Positions 24,057 through 36,012 of a DNA stretch of 64,000 nt are shown here, one piece after another. The position numbers were made by a program, and so were the translations under genes. Every line of letters begins with the position of its first letter. Position 1 is the first letter of the stretch. Under the pieces are notes generated by a model. That model ran no database searches. It was given only the letters and a program-made list of their open reading frames with translations, and was not told the origin of the DNA. The stretch comes from Artocarpus heterophyllus (taxonomy: Eukaryota > Streptophyta > Magnoliopsida > Rosales > Moraceae), in contig CM046351.1 of assembly GCA_025403435.1 (NCBI GenBank), forward strand, positions 27,989,730 to 28,053,729. The letters run 5' to 3'.

Positions 24057-27000
24057 TGTTAGACATGTATGCCCTAAGGAGTAAAAATGTAACAAGTTTT
24101 TAGAGACATTTTTATCAATAAAGAATTTTTTTATTGTTTATATACCAAATCTTGTTCTCTTTACGTTTATATTTATTGAATGTATGTTAAGCAAACAAAA
24201 GTCTGAGACTGTCGGTCTAAACCTTTAAGAATTGGGCATATGATGGACGGATTATGCGGAAGACACGATTCTTAATGTGACGGCCTAAATCATAAGATCC
24301 GCAATCGAGGGAATAAAGTTGGACGCTTTATTCATGTAAAGATTGTTATGTTATCTACATCTTTATTAGAGATGGTTTGTCTCGACCATCGGAGGTGGAC
24401 TCCATGAATAGAAACATTGGCACATTGTCATAGGTGACGGTGTGTTAGATCGGGACATATAAAGTGAATTGATTTGGATTAATAATTCTGTCTCGGCAAT
24501 CGATTCACTTTAGACAATCATTTGTATTGTATCTTAATCTTGAGATGAATGATGGGCCCGCTTGACTTGTGTCTTTTGATGTACCAAAGGGTGACACCTA
24601 CATCTTAATAGTGGTTTGCATGCTGGTACGTTGGAGGCATGACTCTTGATAGCGTAGACTTATTATTCATATATATGAGATCCATAGCTCCTCTTTAGGA
24701 GTAATGATATCCTTTTATATGCGTTATCCTGTAATTGAAAAATTAGAGCGCTCAACCATTTGGATACATAGGTGTAACTGAATGGTATACCGTCTTTGAA
24801 TGGTAAGTTTTCTAATGGTGAGATAATGCAACGTAAGATAAAAATAATCGAGAAGGTAAGATAGAACTTGTCCTTAAGCCGATTATGGATAATCCTATGG
24901 GGATATGATACACTATGATATGTCATGGAGACTTAGCTATATGAGCTTCGTAATTCTATATAGTTCGAGAGTACAGCTCTAAGTTTTTAGTGGAGTAGCA
25001 TTGGAGTTGATAATTATGAAATGTATGTCTAAAATATTGGGTTTCGTAATTATCGGGAGCTTGAACTATATAGGTCCATTTGGTCCCCTTTGCTAGCTCA
25101 CAACATCCTATAACGATACGACGTGCTTTTTCAATAATTGGTGACTTATGCCAGATTTATCAGATTGGTTAATATTTGGAAGAATCAAATAATTCATGTC
25201 TATTTATCTATTGAATTAATTTTGTGGTAAAATTGATTCAAGATAAACTTGTTGAATTATTGGGATCGGATAATTCTTGTCTGTTTATTGGTTGATTTAA
25301 TTTTAGAATAAATTAGATCAAGATAAACTTGTAGACTTATTGGGAATTCATTTATTTTCCTGGAGATTATCTAGATAAAGTTGTTTTAATTAGATAACTT
25401 TTCTATTGGGTTATTTAAATTAAAACTGAAACTTTATCCTATAGAATCTCAAGTAAAAAATAAAAGATTCGTTGAGATTTTTTTAGCAGTTTGGCATGCT
25501 GATCCTCAAGTTCTGCCTGCCGATTAGGCAGATCGGCCTACCGATGTGCGAAGGATAAGATCACACGTTTTACGCGAATTTTATCAGATATTGATCCGCA
25601 TTTGATTCTGATTCGAATTTTTGAGACCTAATCTGATAAGGACTAACCCCAGACCCAACCTCTATAAATAGAGAGTAAGTCTTAATAGTTATTCAAATCA
25701 ATTGAGAGATTAAGAGTAATACTCTGCTGGTGAGAATCTAAAACTCCCTGAGAGCTCTTGTTCACAAATCACGAATACTTGCTTTGGGTTCTCTCAATTG
25801 GTTGGAAGGAGAGTCACCTGGTGGAAGAGCTGTACGCGTGAGCCCACACTCACTCCGATCGTGGATAGAAAATAGCAAAGAAGACCAGTTGGTTGAGGCT
25901 CTTCTGGAACGTTACTTCTCTTCATGGATTATGGGTGTCACAACCCGCCTTTTCGGGCTGTGATTAAACTCTTTCTTCATTACTTTAGGGCAAAAATTTA
26001 GGAATTTTTTTTTTTAATACAAATACTGTACATATATTGTTTAATAACCTGTGAGATACATACATATACTTGTGTTTATATAACCATCCTTCTCTTACAA
26101 TATAGCTTATCAAACATTACTTTCGAAATATTTTAAAATATCATACAGCGGAAAACATACTGCGGCGGAAACCATACCCAGTCTGCACACATCATCCGTC
26201 CGCCAGCTCATCATTATGATTTATTCTGACCTTTTTGTCGGAATACCTACAGCATGAAAAACTTAATGAGCTAACGCCCAGTAAGTCCCATATAAACCCA
26301 CATGCACATTCAATAAAATGCATGATCATATTATGCTTTCTTATAATCCTTCATTATCCTTATCATTTCTTATCTTTAACTAGGGCCCAAGTGTTCGTAC
26401 CATTGCGCACTTAGGTCTACGTAACACCGTGACCATCCTGTAATCCTTAAACTCCCCTTGAGTCAGGAGTCGGTACGACACTTTTCTTAACTTTTGGTGA
26501 TTCATTACCAATTCACTTTTTATGGTTAACATACCATGCATGAAGTGATGAGTACATGTTATACATAACATAATCTACATAAATGCTTTTGTGCGATATA
26601 GACCATACAGGTACATACTTTATATACACACTGGTACACATTAATATACACACAGGTATATAGCATAATATACTCACATGTACTTAACATAAAATATACA
26701 CACTGGTATACATTATCATATACCCTCAGGTATGTGTTATTATATGCATTCAAGTATATATATACTCCATATACTCACAAGTATACCCCTTTCATTTTTT
26801 TTTTATCAATACTCATGTTGTTGCATATATACAAGTATACACCTTGATATACATACAAGTATACACATATACATATTACACTCTAATCCTACAATTTCAT
26901 ACTGTAGGTGGGATGGGTACTTACTTGATATAATTGTCGGGCAACTTAACCACGATATCTTTTCTTCTAGATTCCTAGGATCCTGTTGGCCAATTACAAA

Positions 27001-29140
27001 GCCATTAGCCAAATTTTACTATGTTTCGATACGAAACATTTGTTAGTTAATAAATTGAGTTGCATTACTATGTTTAACTCTAAAAACCACCGTTTTTTTC
27101 TTATTTCTATCTAACTTCACCATATCGTTTCTAACGAAGGGTGGAAACCTTTCTAGTCGTTTTCTTATCCCATTGGGAACATTTCAAAGCAGTTCGGGTT
27201 ATTTGGGCAGAAATGACGATTTTGCCCTCCGCAGGTTTACTAACCTACTCGAGCTCGATTTCGTTATTCTTATAAAATAACCATATATTCATTCTAAAAT
27301 AACATCCTAGTGGGTCAAATCTCTTTATTTCTCAATTATGCCCCATTTTCATTAAACTTTGCGGTTTAGCCCATGAACCGAAAATTTTGACGTTTTTGCC
27401 CCCGAAACTAAAATTTACTTCTTTGCACCAGAATTTTCTATTTTTGTCAGGGATCATTTTTGCTCAAAGTACCATATTCAAAATCCTTTGAGAAATGACG
27501 TTTTTGCCCCTTTTCAAATTTTTCACAATTTCCATAAATTCTTGAAAAATTAAAATCTCATAAACGAATCAGTTTTTTGATGAACCGTCCGCGATGCCTA
27601 ACAGTTTCATCGAGATCTACAACTTTTGTGTTTTAACTTTTTCCAAAATATCACTGTACAGGGGTGTTTTTGGCTAATTTCCAATTCTGCCGAGAGGAAT
27701 TTTTTTCTTTCAATTTAGTCCCTATGGCATTTTTACATAAATCCATTTCAAACTTGCAATTTTACCCCTGCAGAAATCATTTCATACCTTAATCAATACA
27801 TTCCCATGCTCAAACATCATCTTTGCAAAGTTTAACCTCAAAATTACAAAAATACGACTTTTACAAAAATTGTCGATTTACACTAAAACAAAAATTTCCA
27901 TAACTCAAACTTATCATACACCACATATACATGAACTTCCATCAAATACATGTTCAAAACCCCTCATGGGTTTGAAAGCACAAAAATCAAAACAAAATCT
28001 ATAAAATTTCAAACTTTAAAGCTTAAAACTTACCAAAATAACACCCTTTTGGTTTGAAGCTTTCAAAATCCTTTTAGACTCCCTCCTAAGCTTCCTTTCC
28101 ATACAAAAATACCATGGATTAATCTCTTGTCCTTTGCCCATGAAAAATCCCTTGAAAACCCATTAAAAGTTTAGGATTTTACCTTAAACTTGTGGGAAAA
28201 TCCTTGTTCTTGCTTGTAAAATTTGTTGGGGGCTATTTTTGCAAGATTTGGGGCTGAGAAATATTTTTTTGGGAGCAGAACTATGGCTGCCGAAGCTTTG
28301 GTGGAAAGAAAAGAAAAGAAAACTTTGATAAACTTGCCATAAATGCATGTTTATCTCATTTAGTGACTCATGGTAACCCATGAGTACACCACTAGGTGTC
28401 ACAAAATGATTGGGCCACTTTTCTTGACATGTGGCCCAATAGAAAAGCAAAAAGTGTCCACTTTATGGAGTTAAAAATTTATACTGTGTAATTTTTCACC
28501 ACACAGTATTTTTCCTATACTGCCGTGGCCAATTCAGTGTACTTTCTATCCTTAGACTGTATAAAAATATTTAACTTACTTTTCGTTTACTTTTTGAGGC
28601 CAATCATAACATTTTTCATATCTGTGTTTTTATTTAGCAGTATTCTTATACTGCTCTGGCCTCCTTTCTACCCCGGGTTAGGGTTAGGACAACCTCTACG
28701 TCCTATTTACATTCTAATCATTCATTCGTTTATATCACAATTTCACAATTAATTGTGACATGAAATTCATTTTATGGATATTATGCACAAATCTCTGAGT
28801 CATTAAACTCATAAAATTTGTATTTTATAATATCCACCATTGCATTATATATGCCATAAAATTTGCAATCAATGTTGCTCATTCATATTTTATTGTAATT
28901 TTCACATAAATTACAATTTTTACACAATTTCATATTTTTAAGAATAAATTCATTAATTAAACCTAATTAAATATTAGGTTTTATTGATAACGTTTTCTCG
29001 GTCATTACAATGGGAGTTCTTCAGCATTTAAAGGTTAGTAAGATCTGGTTAATTTATGCATATAGCATGTCAAACTTGTGTTTTAAAAGATACTCTAATA
29101 TAAAATTTTTAAAATTCCGCTGTATACTATTTTTCTAACA
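24057..29140 (+). mobile_element. Solo LTR B (~2.0 kb), inserted in the copia A LTR
   Basis: Ends TGTTAGACATG (24057) and TTTTTCTAACA (29140), so TGTTAGA is inverted. Flanked by 5-bp ACACA duplications (24052-24056, 29141-29145). After removing element C, about 2.0 kb remains with no second LTR or coding domain, as expected of a solo LTR. A promoter-like CTATAAATAG is at 25663-25672 on the plus strand. Family is not identified. Confidence 0.8.
25936..29009 (-). mobile_element. Solo LTR C (~3.07 kb), Ty3/gypsy chromovirus-like, inserted in B
   Basis: Starts TGTCACAACCC and ends CTCGGTCATTACA; on the minus strand it reads TGTAATGACC...GGGTTGTGACA, the terminus style of Del/Tekay chromovirus LTRs. 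Perfect 5-bp ATGGG duplications flank it (25931-25935, 29010-29014). No coding domain is seen. At 26590-26890 is an irregular minisatellite built on (A/T)ATACAC(A)CTGGTATA and ACAAGTATACAC. Confidence 0.85.
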
Positions 29141-29520
29141 ACACACACAACCTTAGCCACCTTATGTCTAGTTATACACCAAACAAGAGAAAAATAACAA
29201 CTAATGAGAAACCCTAGTAGTTTTTCGTTTATGGCTTCAAAATCTAGACCTTTACACAGAAAATCACCAAAAGACAGACTCCGGGTGCCGCGGCCCTCAT
29301 TTTGGGTGCCGTGGCGCTAGTTGATCCTCGGGCGGGTGCCGCGGCACTGGTTAAACTTTGGGCAAGCGCCGCGACACTCATTTTGGGCGTCGCGGCGCTA
29401 TGTCACTACACCCTCTTTTTTTTTTCTTCTTTGCTAGGTTGATTTGGCTTCACATTGTAACAATCTCCCACTTAGAGACTAAGCAATCACTATGTCTCCA
29501 ACTGCAGCGGCACCAACTTC

Positions 29521-29838
29521 TCACGCTTTATGGAGAAGTCCAACTAAAGTTGCGCACAACTTCAGTTTCTCTATCAGAACCGTCTTGTGAGCATATCTGC
29601 TGGATTCTTTTACCACCAGCCTTACCTTATACCATTTGCTGCCATCGGATTCATCTTTAATCTGGTATACCCACTTTTTGTGCAAGGCCTTTTTGCCCTG
29701 TGGTAACTCTGTCAGTTGCCATGTCTGATTGGACATTAGGGAATCCATCTCATCCCTCATGGCTAACTCCCACTTGACCGAATCTTCAGCCTCCATGGCT
29801 TCATCATAGCTCTCTAGCTCACTTCTGTCGGTCAACAA
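29521..29838 (-). pseudogene. Copia A reverse transcriptase N-terminus fused to polyprotein C-terminus
   Basis: Reads WELAMRDEMDSLMSNQTWQL, LPQGKKALHKKWVYQIKDE and YKVRLVVKE, the start of RVT_2, then jumps to IEKLKLCATLVGL, which resembles the usual last residues of copia polyproteins. The RT catalytic core and RNase H are therefore deleted. Confidence 0.8.
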
Positions 29839-30126
29839 AATGTAATGCAGAGAAGGGGAGTATCTCTACAGCGGCCTGATAGTCCTGCTAGATCTCCTGA
29901 CTGGTGTGGCAGGAGTACTCTGGTTTTCATCTGGAGCAATATTTTATTGGTCTTCAACCTCTGGATTTTGCACCTCTACTTTAAGAAAATCCTACAATGG
30001 AATCACCTCAGGCTTCTTGTCTTCAGAACCTGAACCCCTGGAGTCAGTGTTGTCTTTGTCCTTGTATAGAACACCTTCATTGAAGATCACATCCTTGCTC
30101 CTAATAATCTTCTAATTTTGGTCATC

Positions 30127-30982
30127 CTAGAAATGATAACCAAACTCAAGTCCACTATAGCCAACCAGAAAACACTTCTTTGACTTGGCATCAAGTTTAC
30201 TTTTAGCAGCAGGATCAATTTGAACATAGGAAACACACCCAAACACTCTCAAGTCAGAGAGATAAACCTTTTTGCCGCTCCATACTTCTTCTGGTAGCTT
30301 GAACTTCAGTGATGTGGATGGACTTTCGTTGATCAGATGAGCTACTGTATTAATTGCCTTAGCCCAAAACGACTTTGGCAGCCCTGCAAGCAACCTCATG
30401 CATTTGGCACGCTCGTTTAAAGTCATGTTCATCCTTTCAACTATCCCATTATGTTGTGGTTTTCCTGGAATAGTTTTCTTATCTTTATGCCATTCTCAAC
30501 ATAGTACCGCTTGAAGTCCTTATTTAAGTACTCTCCCCCATTGTCAGACTGCAAGCACTTCACCTTTAAATCTGTCTCATTCTCCACCATAGCTTTCCAT
30601 CTCTTGAAAGCATCAAAGACATCAGATTTGTGTTTCAAAAAGTAAACCCATACCTTGCTGCTTGAGTCATCAATAAACGTCACATAGTAGTTAGTGCCAC
30701 CAAGGAAAGTCACCTTCGTAGGCCCCCACAGATTAGTATAAACTAGCTCCAATTTCCTGGACTTGGGCTCTTTACCTGTTGTTGAGAAGTAACTCTCTTT
30801 TGTTTACCAAAGATGCAAGCTTCACACAAACTATGATCAACAGTTTTCAATCCTAGCAGTTTTCCTTTACAGTGAAGCACCTTCATTCCGTTCTCACTTA
30901 TGTGACCGAGCCTATAATGCCATAGCTCGGTATTAGCAGTAAAATCAGCAACTGCTATGGTATCTCTGTAACTAGAGTTCAT
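30127..30982 (-). pseudogene. Copia A GAG-pre-integrase and integrase region (decayed)
   Basis: Contains the HHCC-type start (HYRLGHISENGM, later CEACIFGKQ), the integrase core with YVTFIDDSS and CLQSDNGGEY, and NMTLNERAKCMRLLAGLP plus VFGCVSYVQID downstream. The frame is broken at about 30440 and again near 30745. The sequence at 31007-31201 is the protease-side part of the same polyprotein. Confidence 0.88.
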
Positions 30983-31429
30983 GTAAAGAGTTCCAGTTTT
31001 GCATCCCTAAGCAACAACCATAGCTCCTTTAGTGACTTTCCAACCTCCACAACTGAAGGTCACCTTATATCCTTCGTCATCCAGTTGCCCCACCAAAATC
31101 AAGTTGCGCATTAGTTTGGGAACATGTCTCACCTTATGAATCTTCCGCACAGACCTATTAGGCATTTTCAAACTAACATCTTCAATGCCAACAATATCCA
31201 AAGGTTTTCCATCAGCAAGATAAACCTTACCATGATTTTCAACAATATAATTCTCTTAGACATGACAGTATGCAGTAGTGTAGAATGATGCTCCTAAATC
31301 TATCACCCACGAATCAAAAGAATTATCAACAGACAAGATTAAGGCATCATGTGCCTCTTCCGTGGCAGCGTTAGCGGCGTCATTATTCTTGTCTTCATTT
31401 TTCCTTGGAGCCCTGTAATTCTTTTTCAA

Positions 31430-32167
31430 GTGGCCGGTTCTCCCATAATTTCAACACTCCACATTCGTACCGTTCCTCGACTTACTTCTCTCATTCCTCG
31501 ACTTGCTTTTCCTGCCATTATCCCTGTTGGAATGTCTCTCAAGTTTCTTGCCTCTATTATCAACATTAAGGGCCGAGTTCGACGTATAGGCTTCACCTGA
31601 ATCCTTCCTGCGAACTTCTTCCGCCAGAATAGAGTTTCTAACATCAACAAACTTTAGTTTTTCATTCCCAATCGAATCGGTAATGGCCACCCTCATGAGT
31701 TCCCAACTATTCGGTAACGAGGCTAAGAGGATTAAGGCATTGATCTCATCATCAAATTTAATCTCTAACAAGACCAATTGGTTCAGGACGGTGTTGAAAT
31801 TGTTCAGATGCTCTACCACCGAGGCACCTTCAGACATTTTTAAATTAAAGAGCTTCTTCATGAGATGTACCTTGTTATTGGCTGAGGGCTTCTCATACAT
31901 CTCTTACAGAGCCTTCATTATCCCTGCTGTAGTATTTTTCTTCGCAACGTTGTGGGCCACGTTCTTTGACAAGGTCAAACGGATTACACCCAGCACCTGT
32001 CTATCAAAGAGATTTCACTCCTCATCCTTCATGCCTTCAGGCTTATTACCCAAGAGCAAGTGTAGTTTCCTGCTGTAAAGGTAGTCTTCCACTTGCATCC
32101 TTCAATAAGAAAAATCCGAACCATCAAATTTGGTGATACCGGCTGCCAAACCTTCTTCTCCCGTCAT
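31430..32167 (-). pseudogene. Copia A gag (decayed)
   Basis: Starts MTGEEGLAAGITKFDGSDF; a TGA replaces the Trp of the usual SYWR motif near 32107. It continues with EMYEKPSANNKVHLMKKLFN, a UBN2/gag-type stretch (HLNNFNTVLNQL), and a basic Arg/Ser/Asn-rich tail leading to the zinc-knuckle region. Several frame breaks mean no full polyprotein can be made. Confidence 0.85.
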
Positions 32168-32187
32168 CGTTCTTGATCCAAACCTCC

Positions 32188-32199
32188 GCTCTGATACCA
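32188..32199 (-). other. Copia A primer-binding site
   Basis: On the minus strand TGGTATCAGAGC, complementary to the 3' end of initiator tRNA-Met, follows the LTR by two bases. Not a tRNA gene. Confidence 0.85.
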
Positions 32200-32201
32200 G
32201 T

Positions 32202-32811
32202 TGTTGGGGAATTAGGCGTCTTCTAATTCCAAGGATCGCAAGAACGAATAATTGTAGAAAAGAAATTGGAGAAAAGAAGAAAAGAGAGACACCAAATTTT
32301 TATACAGGTTAGTCCAAATTTGAGACTACGTCCTGTTTCTACCGTTGCAGATTCCACTATAATGAAGGAGATTACAGATTACAAGAGAAATTTCTCACAC
32401 TCTCAAACAGTATTTCTCAAATCTCTCTACTACTTAGCGCCCTATGGGAATTTTTCTCTCAAGGATGGAGCTCTCACAAAATATGCCTCACAATAATAAT
32501 GCCACTATCTCTCTGTCACACGCCTTTATAAGGTCACACATACAACCTTAGTCACCTTATGTCTATTTATACACCAAAGAAGAGAAAAATAACAACTAAT
32601 GAGAAACCCTAGTAGTTTTCCGTTTTTGGCTTCAAAATCCCTACTTTTACACAAAAAAATCGCAAAAAAAGACAGACTCTGGGTGCCGCGGCCCTCATTT
32701 TGGGCGCCGCGGCTCTAGTTGAACTTTGGGCGAGCGCCACGGCGCTATGCCACTGCCCTTTTTTTTTTTTTTTCCTCTTTTGCTAGATTGATTTGGCTCC
32801 ACATTGCAACA
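32202..32811 (-). repeat. Copia A 5' LTR (intact, 610 bp)
   Basis: Upstream LTR in the element's own (minus) direction. It matches the split left LTR over its full length, including the TATACAGGTT and GTGCCGCGGCCCTCATTTT blocks. Confidence 0.9.
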
Positions 32812-34632
32812 ATATCTGCATAAAGGAGTTCTTGATGACGAGTATCGTGTTGTAACGTGGTTGCAAAATGCGGTCATATGCAATGTTAAGCAGATCGTTC
32901 TTGATATCATCCTTGACATTGGATCGGAGGTCACATTGTCAATTATGCTTCTCCGCTCTCCGTCCTTGGAAACGCTTACGCTTCGTTTACATGATGCCGC
33001 TCTCAAAATTCCATCCTCTATTAGTAATTTTTCGGGGTTCATCTATATCAAATGCATTAATCTGCATTCTGCTCGAATCGACAATTCTTTTGGCATATCG
33101 ATCTCGTCCTGCTGCAAGTTCCTCAAAGAATTACGCCTCCGTGACACAAGGGGCTCGACCTGCATTTTCATCACTAGTTCTTCTCTGGAACATTTGGTTA
33201 TCTTGACACCTTATGACCTTCTCCACCTTCTCGTGTGCGAAGAGAAGCTCCAGAGCGTGGTTTTAGAATGGAGATTTGATTCCCCTGAGACGAGATTACT
33301 GCAACTTTCTACTCCCAAGCTTGAGACTTTTCCTTGGAAAGAACACACATCGAAATTCTCTTATGCAGAAAATTTCAACCTCTTGGTCAAAGCCAGATTT
33401 TTTCTAACACCCTATCCTGCTTCAATTGTTGCTAATCCGAACATAACTAATGTTTTTGTTCCGTCGGGGGCGTCAAATATTTAGCTCTGTTGGATCAGAA
33501 TATAGATGTAAGCAACATCACTTTTTCTTTGAACAAAATTTTTTGATAAAAATGTTAGAACGCAACATTATTTTAATTCTCAAATTTAGATCATCCTATT
33601 GCATTTGTGTCTGAATTTTCATTTCGTTTCTTTTTTAAAATTTGAATGTACTTTGTCACAAATAATCAGTTGCAAAACAGCCATATGACTTCTAGGTTCT
33701 AAGATTAGTACTCAGACACTCGATTTAAAAAAAAGAATAATATATCATTTAAAATTATTATTTTTTAATTAGTCTTTCGTCTAATTTTGTTAAGTTGTCA
33801 ATTTATTACGATAAATAGCTAAGTAATTAAAAAAATTGAGATTAATATGAACACTAATTAACCATAGTGAATGAAGAACATCAATTATATCAACTCATTT
33901 AGTCTTCATATTGAAAAGCTATGAAGAAAAAAGTACTCAAAATCTAAATTTCTCTCACATTTTTTTCTTTTTCTTTTTTAATGATCCAAAGATGCTACAA
34001 TTTCTTTTTATACATGTCATATTTGTCATAAAAGTGAGTGTTTAACTGTGTTTGTTGTTGGTCTTGTCTAAGCAGGATTGTCAACAGATTCCATTCACAT
34101 CTTTGCTGAAGTTGCATATAGAAGTTACTGCATCCAAACACAGTGTGCATCTTGTCCGAAACAAGGCAACCCTTTTCAAAGCAACACTGAACCTGCACCG
34201 TCTTAGAACCAAGAGACAACGTGTACACAGTTTGATTGATAACAATGCAAGTGGGGGAGTATTCTTATACCCCATTTCACTCTTATTTCTGAAAGCACAT
34301 TATTCCATGCCTGGTTTAATCATATTTTTTTCTTGATTGCTTGGATAATAAGCTTCTTTGCAACATTTTTTTTGGAAGAGGCTGAAACCGCGGGAATCTG
34401 TGGTGGGCAAGATGGCGGCGTGCCCATGCCGTATTTGAGTCACGTGACAATGGATCTCATCACTCAAGGGAAGCTGGAATTGGAGATGGTAAAGTACTTG
34501 CTCAAGTACACCAACAGTTTGCAGATGATGACCCTCTTCTTTGCTCCTTCATTGAAACCGGAATTTTGTCGAGAGGTGGCCGGATTCGAGAAGGCTTCTT
34601 TAAATGCTCAAGTGCAATTCATCCGTCTGTAG

Positions 34633-36012
34633 AGCCTCTTTCTCTGTAAGCACCCTTTGCAATTAAACCTCCCATTATTTCTTCGTAGTAACAATTATGA
34701 TTACATGACGATAATTTCATGCCTGACTCTATCATAAGGGTTGCAGTTTCAAAAATTAATCACGAAGAAATAAATACTTTGGCTGTGTTTCTTCTGGGAT
34801 ATTGATTTTCCATAATCCTTATGAAGTTGAAGTTGGCGACAATCAGGCTCTTAGAGAAGGAAAGACGAATCATAGATCGGAAGATAATCCTTTATGCGTT
34901 TTGGTACCAAATTTTTGATTTTATCAAGTCAAGACGGAGAAGACTAATTAGACTTTTGAGTTAGTATTTATTTCCAGTTGAACTCTTGGAGGAGTTTCAT
35001 CCAGTGACAAGAACTCTTTGGTCTTGTCTGTTTTTTATGGTTTTTGTGTTTTAATTCCTTTTCGTGGATATTTTTAATTTGGTTGAAACAGTATTTTGGA
35101 GACATACACAGGAATAATAGACATGCTATCTAAGGTTGTTTGGTCTTTTTTTTTATGTTTATTTATTTTTTTGCTTGGAAGGTTGTTCGGTTTCTTTTCT
35201 CTTTTTAAATTTTTGTACGCGCCTCTTTGCTCTGAAGGCTAGAGAAGTAATAATTTAGGGAGAAATCTGCGATAAGAACTCCTGGTGCACAATACCCCTT
35301 TGGTAAAGTTGGTTTAAACTAGTGTTGGAAATCTTTTGGAGACTTGGTTCGTTTGGTTTATTGATTTGAAATTGTTTTATTTTTTTTTAGCTTCAAGTAT
35401 GTAATTTTAAAAATGTGTTCAAAATGTTAAAATCAAGTTGGGGGTGTTTCCAAATTTAAGGCTTTTTTAAAACCAAAGGTTTAAACCAAAATTTACTTTT
35501 CTTTTGTAATCGTTGGTTCATAAGAGTTCAAACCAGTTAAACCCTCATCTAAATGGGCCTGAGTTTAACCATCTTGTTTTCAAGTGGCTTGAACCAAAAG
35601 TTAAACCACACTTTTCAAATCTATTACTTCAAATCATAAAAGTTCAAACCATCACGTTTTAAACTAACAAACCAATTCGACCCTTACACTCCATTTGGTA
35701 CAAGTTATGCAGAGTAGGAAGGATGGAGAAAGTTTAAGAGATGAAGAACATGAAGCATAGAAAAGATTATAGTAATTTTTTTATGTTGTTTGATAAGAGA
35801 AAGTGATAATTGAAAAACTTGATAATAGTTATTCATCTTATTACTATATTGACATTATACTAATTGTTAAATAATTTATTTTCAAAAAAAATTCTTTTTA
35901 ATTTAAATTTAAGTAGAATAGTTGGATCCTTCTATTAATGTAAGGATCCAAATTTGTAAGATGAGATATGAAGAGACTCTCTCTCTCCATATCTCATCTC
36001 CCTCTTATATTC
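34633..36012. other. Intergenic, no gene seen
   Basis: AT-rich. A segment at about 35300-35690 contains repeated GTTTGGTTT/GGTTTGAA and TTCAAACC motifs in both directions and may be an old MITE. The 5-bp TATTC at 36008-36012 is the left target duplication of the next element. Confidence 0.45.

Larger units (their letters stand above)
23751..29462 (-). repeat. Copia A 3' LTR, split by nested insertions
   Basis: LTR sequence occupies 23751-24056 and resumes at 29141-29462 after a 5.08-kb insertion. The two parts together match the intact LTR at 32202-32811. The 29.2-29.4 kb part has an extra GGGTGCCGCGGC-type GC-rich repeat compared with the intact LTR. Confidence 0.9.
23751..32811 (-). mobile_element. 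Ty1/copia LTR retrotransposon A, internally deleted and nested
   Basis: LTRs begin TGTCGGGG/TGTTGGGG and end CAACA on the plus strand; the coding strand is minus. Target duplication is GTATC (23746-23750) against ATATC (32812-32816), one mismatch. The primer-binding site is at 32188-32199 and the polypurine tract AAGTGGGAGAT lies next to the left LTR (about 29463-29473). The internal region is only ~2.7 kb, far below the ~4 kb or more of a full gag-pol. Gag and integrase are recognisable, but most of the reverse transcriptase and RNase H is missing. The left LTR is split by solo LTRs B and C. Confidence 0.92.
23460..34632 (+). pseudogene. F-box/LRR/FBD protein gene, disrupted by nested retrotransposons
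   Basis: Coding pieces: 23460-23750 (METRSKIVVTRRGDRFSSLP, then DCLTHYIFSFLNVEDLSRLM, a plain F-box), 32817-33507 (LRR region, e.g. VVTWLQNAV, SPSLETLTLRL, LKELRLRDTRG, LEHLVIL), 34076 to about 34250 (IPFTSLLKLHIEVTASK) and about 34377-34632 (FBD-like, MVKYLLKYTNSLQMMTL). F-box proteins recruit substrates to SCF ubiquitin ligases; FBD members are a large, fast-evolving plant class. A 9.06-kb copia insertion at 23750/32812 cuts it. Across the insertion the two sides are also one base out of phase. A second one-base loss in a G run near 33464-33468 closes the frame at 33482, although the alternative frame runs on to a good donor (GAT|GTAAGC, 33507). Read-through from the first piece ends inside the LTR at 23822. 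Confidence 0.85.

Noticed and set aside
32188..32199. TGGTATCAGAGC motifs (also at 37994 and 51022) as tRNA genes
   Set aside because: Only the 12-13 bases complementary to a tRNA 3' end are present beside LTRs; they are primer-binding sites. No full tRNA was recognised in the window.
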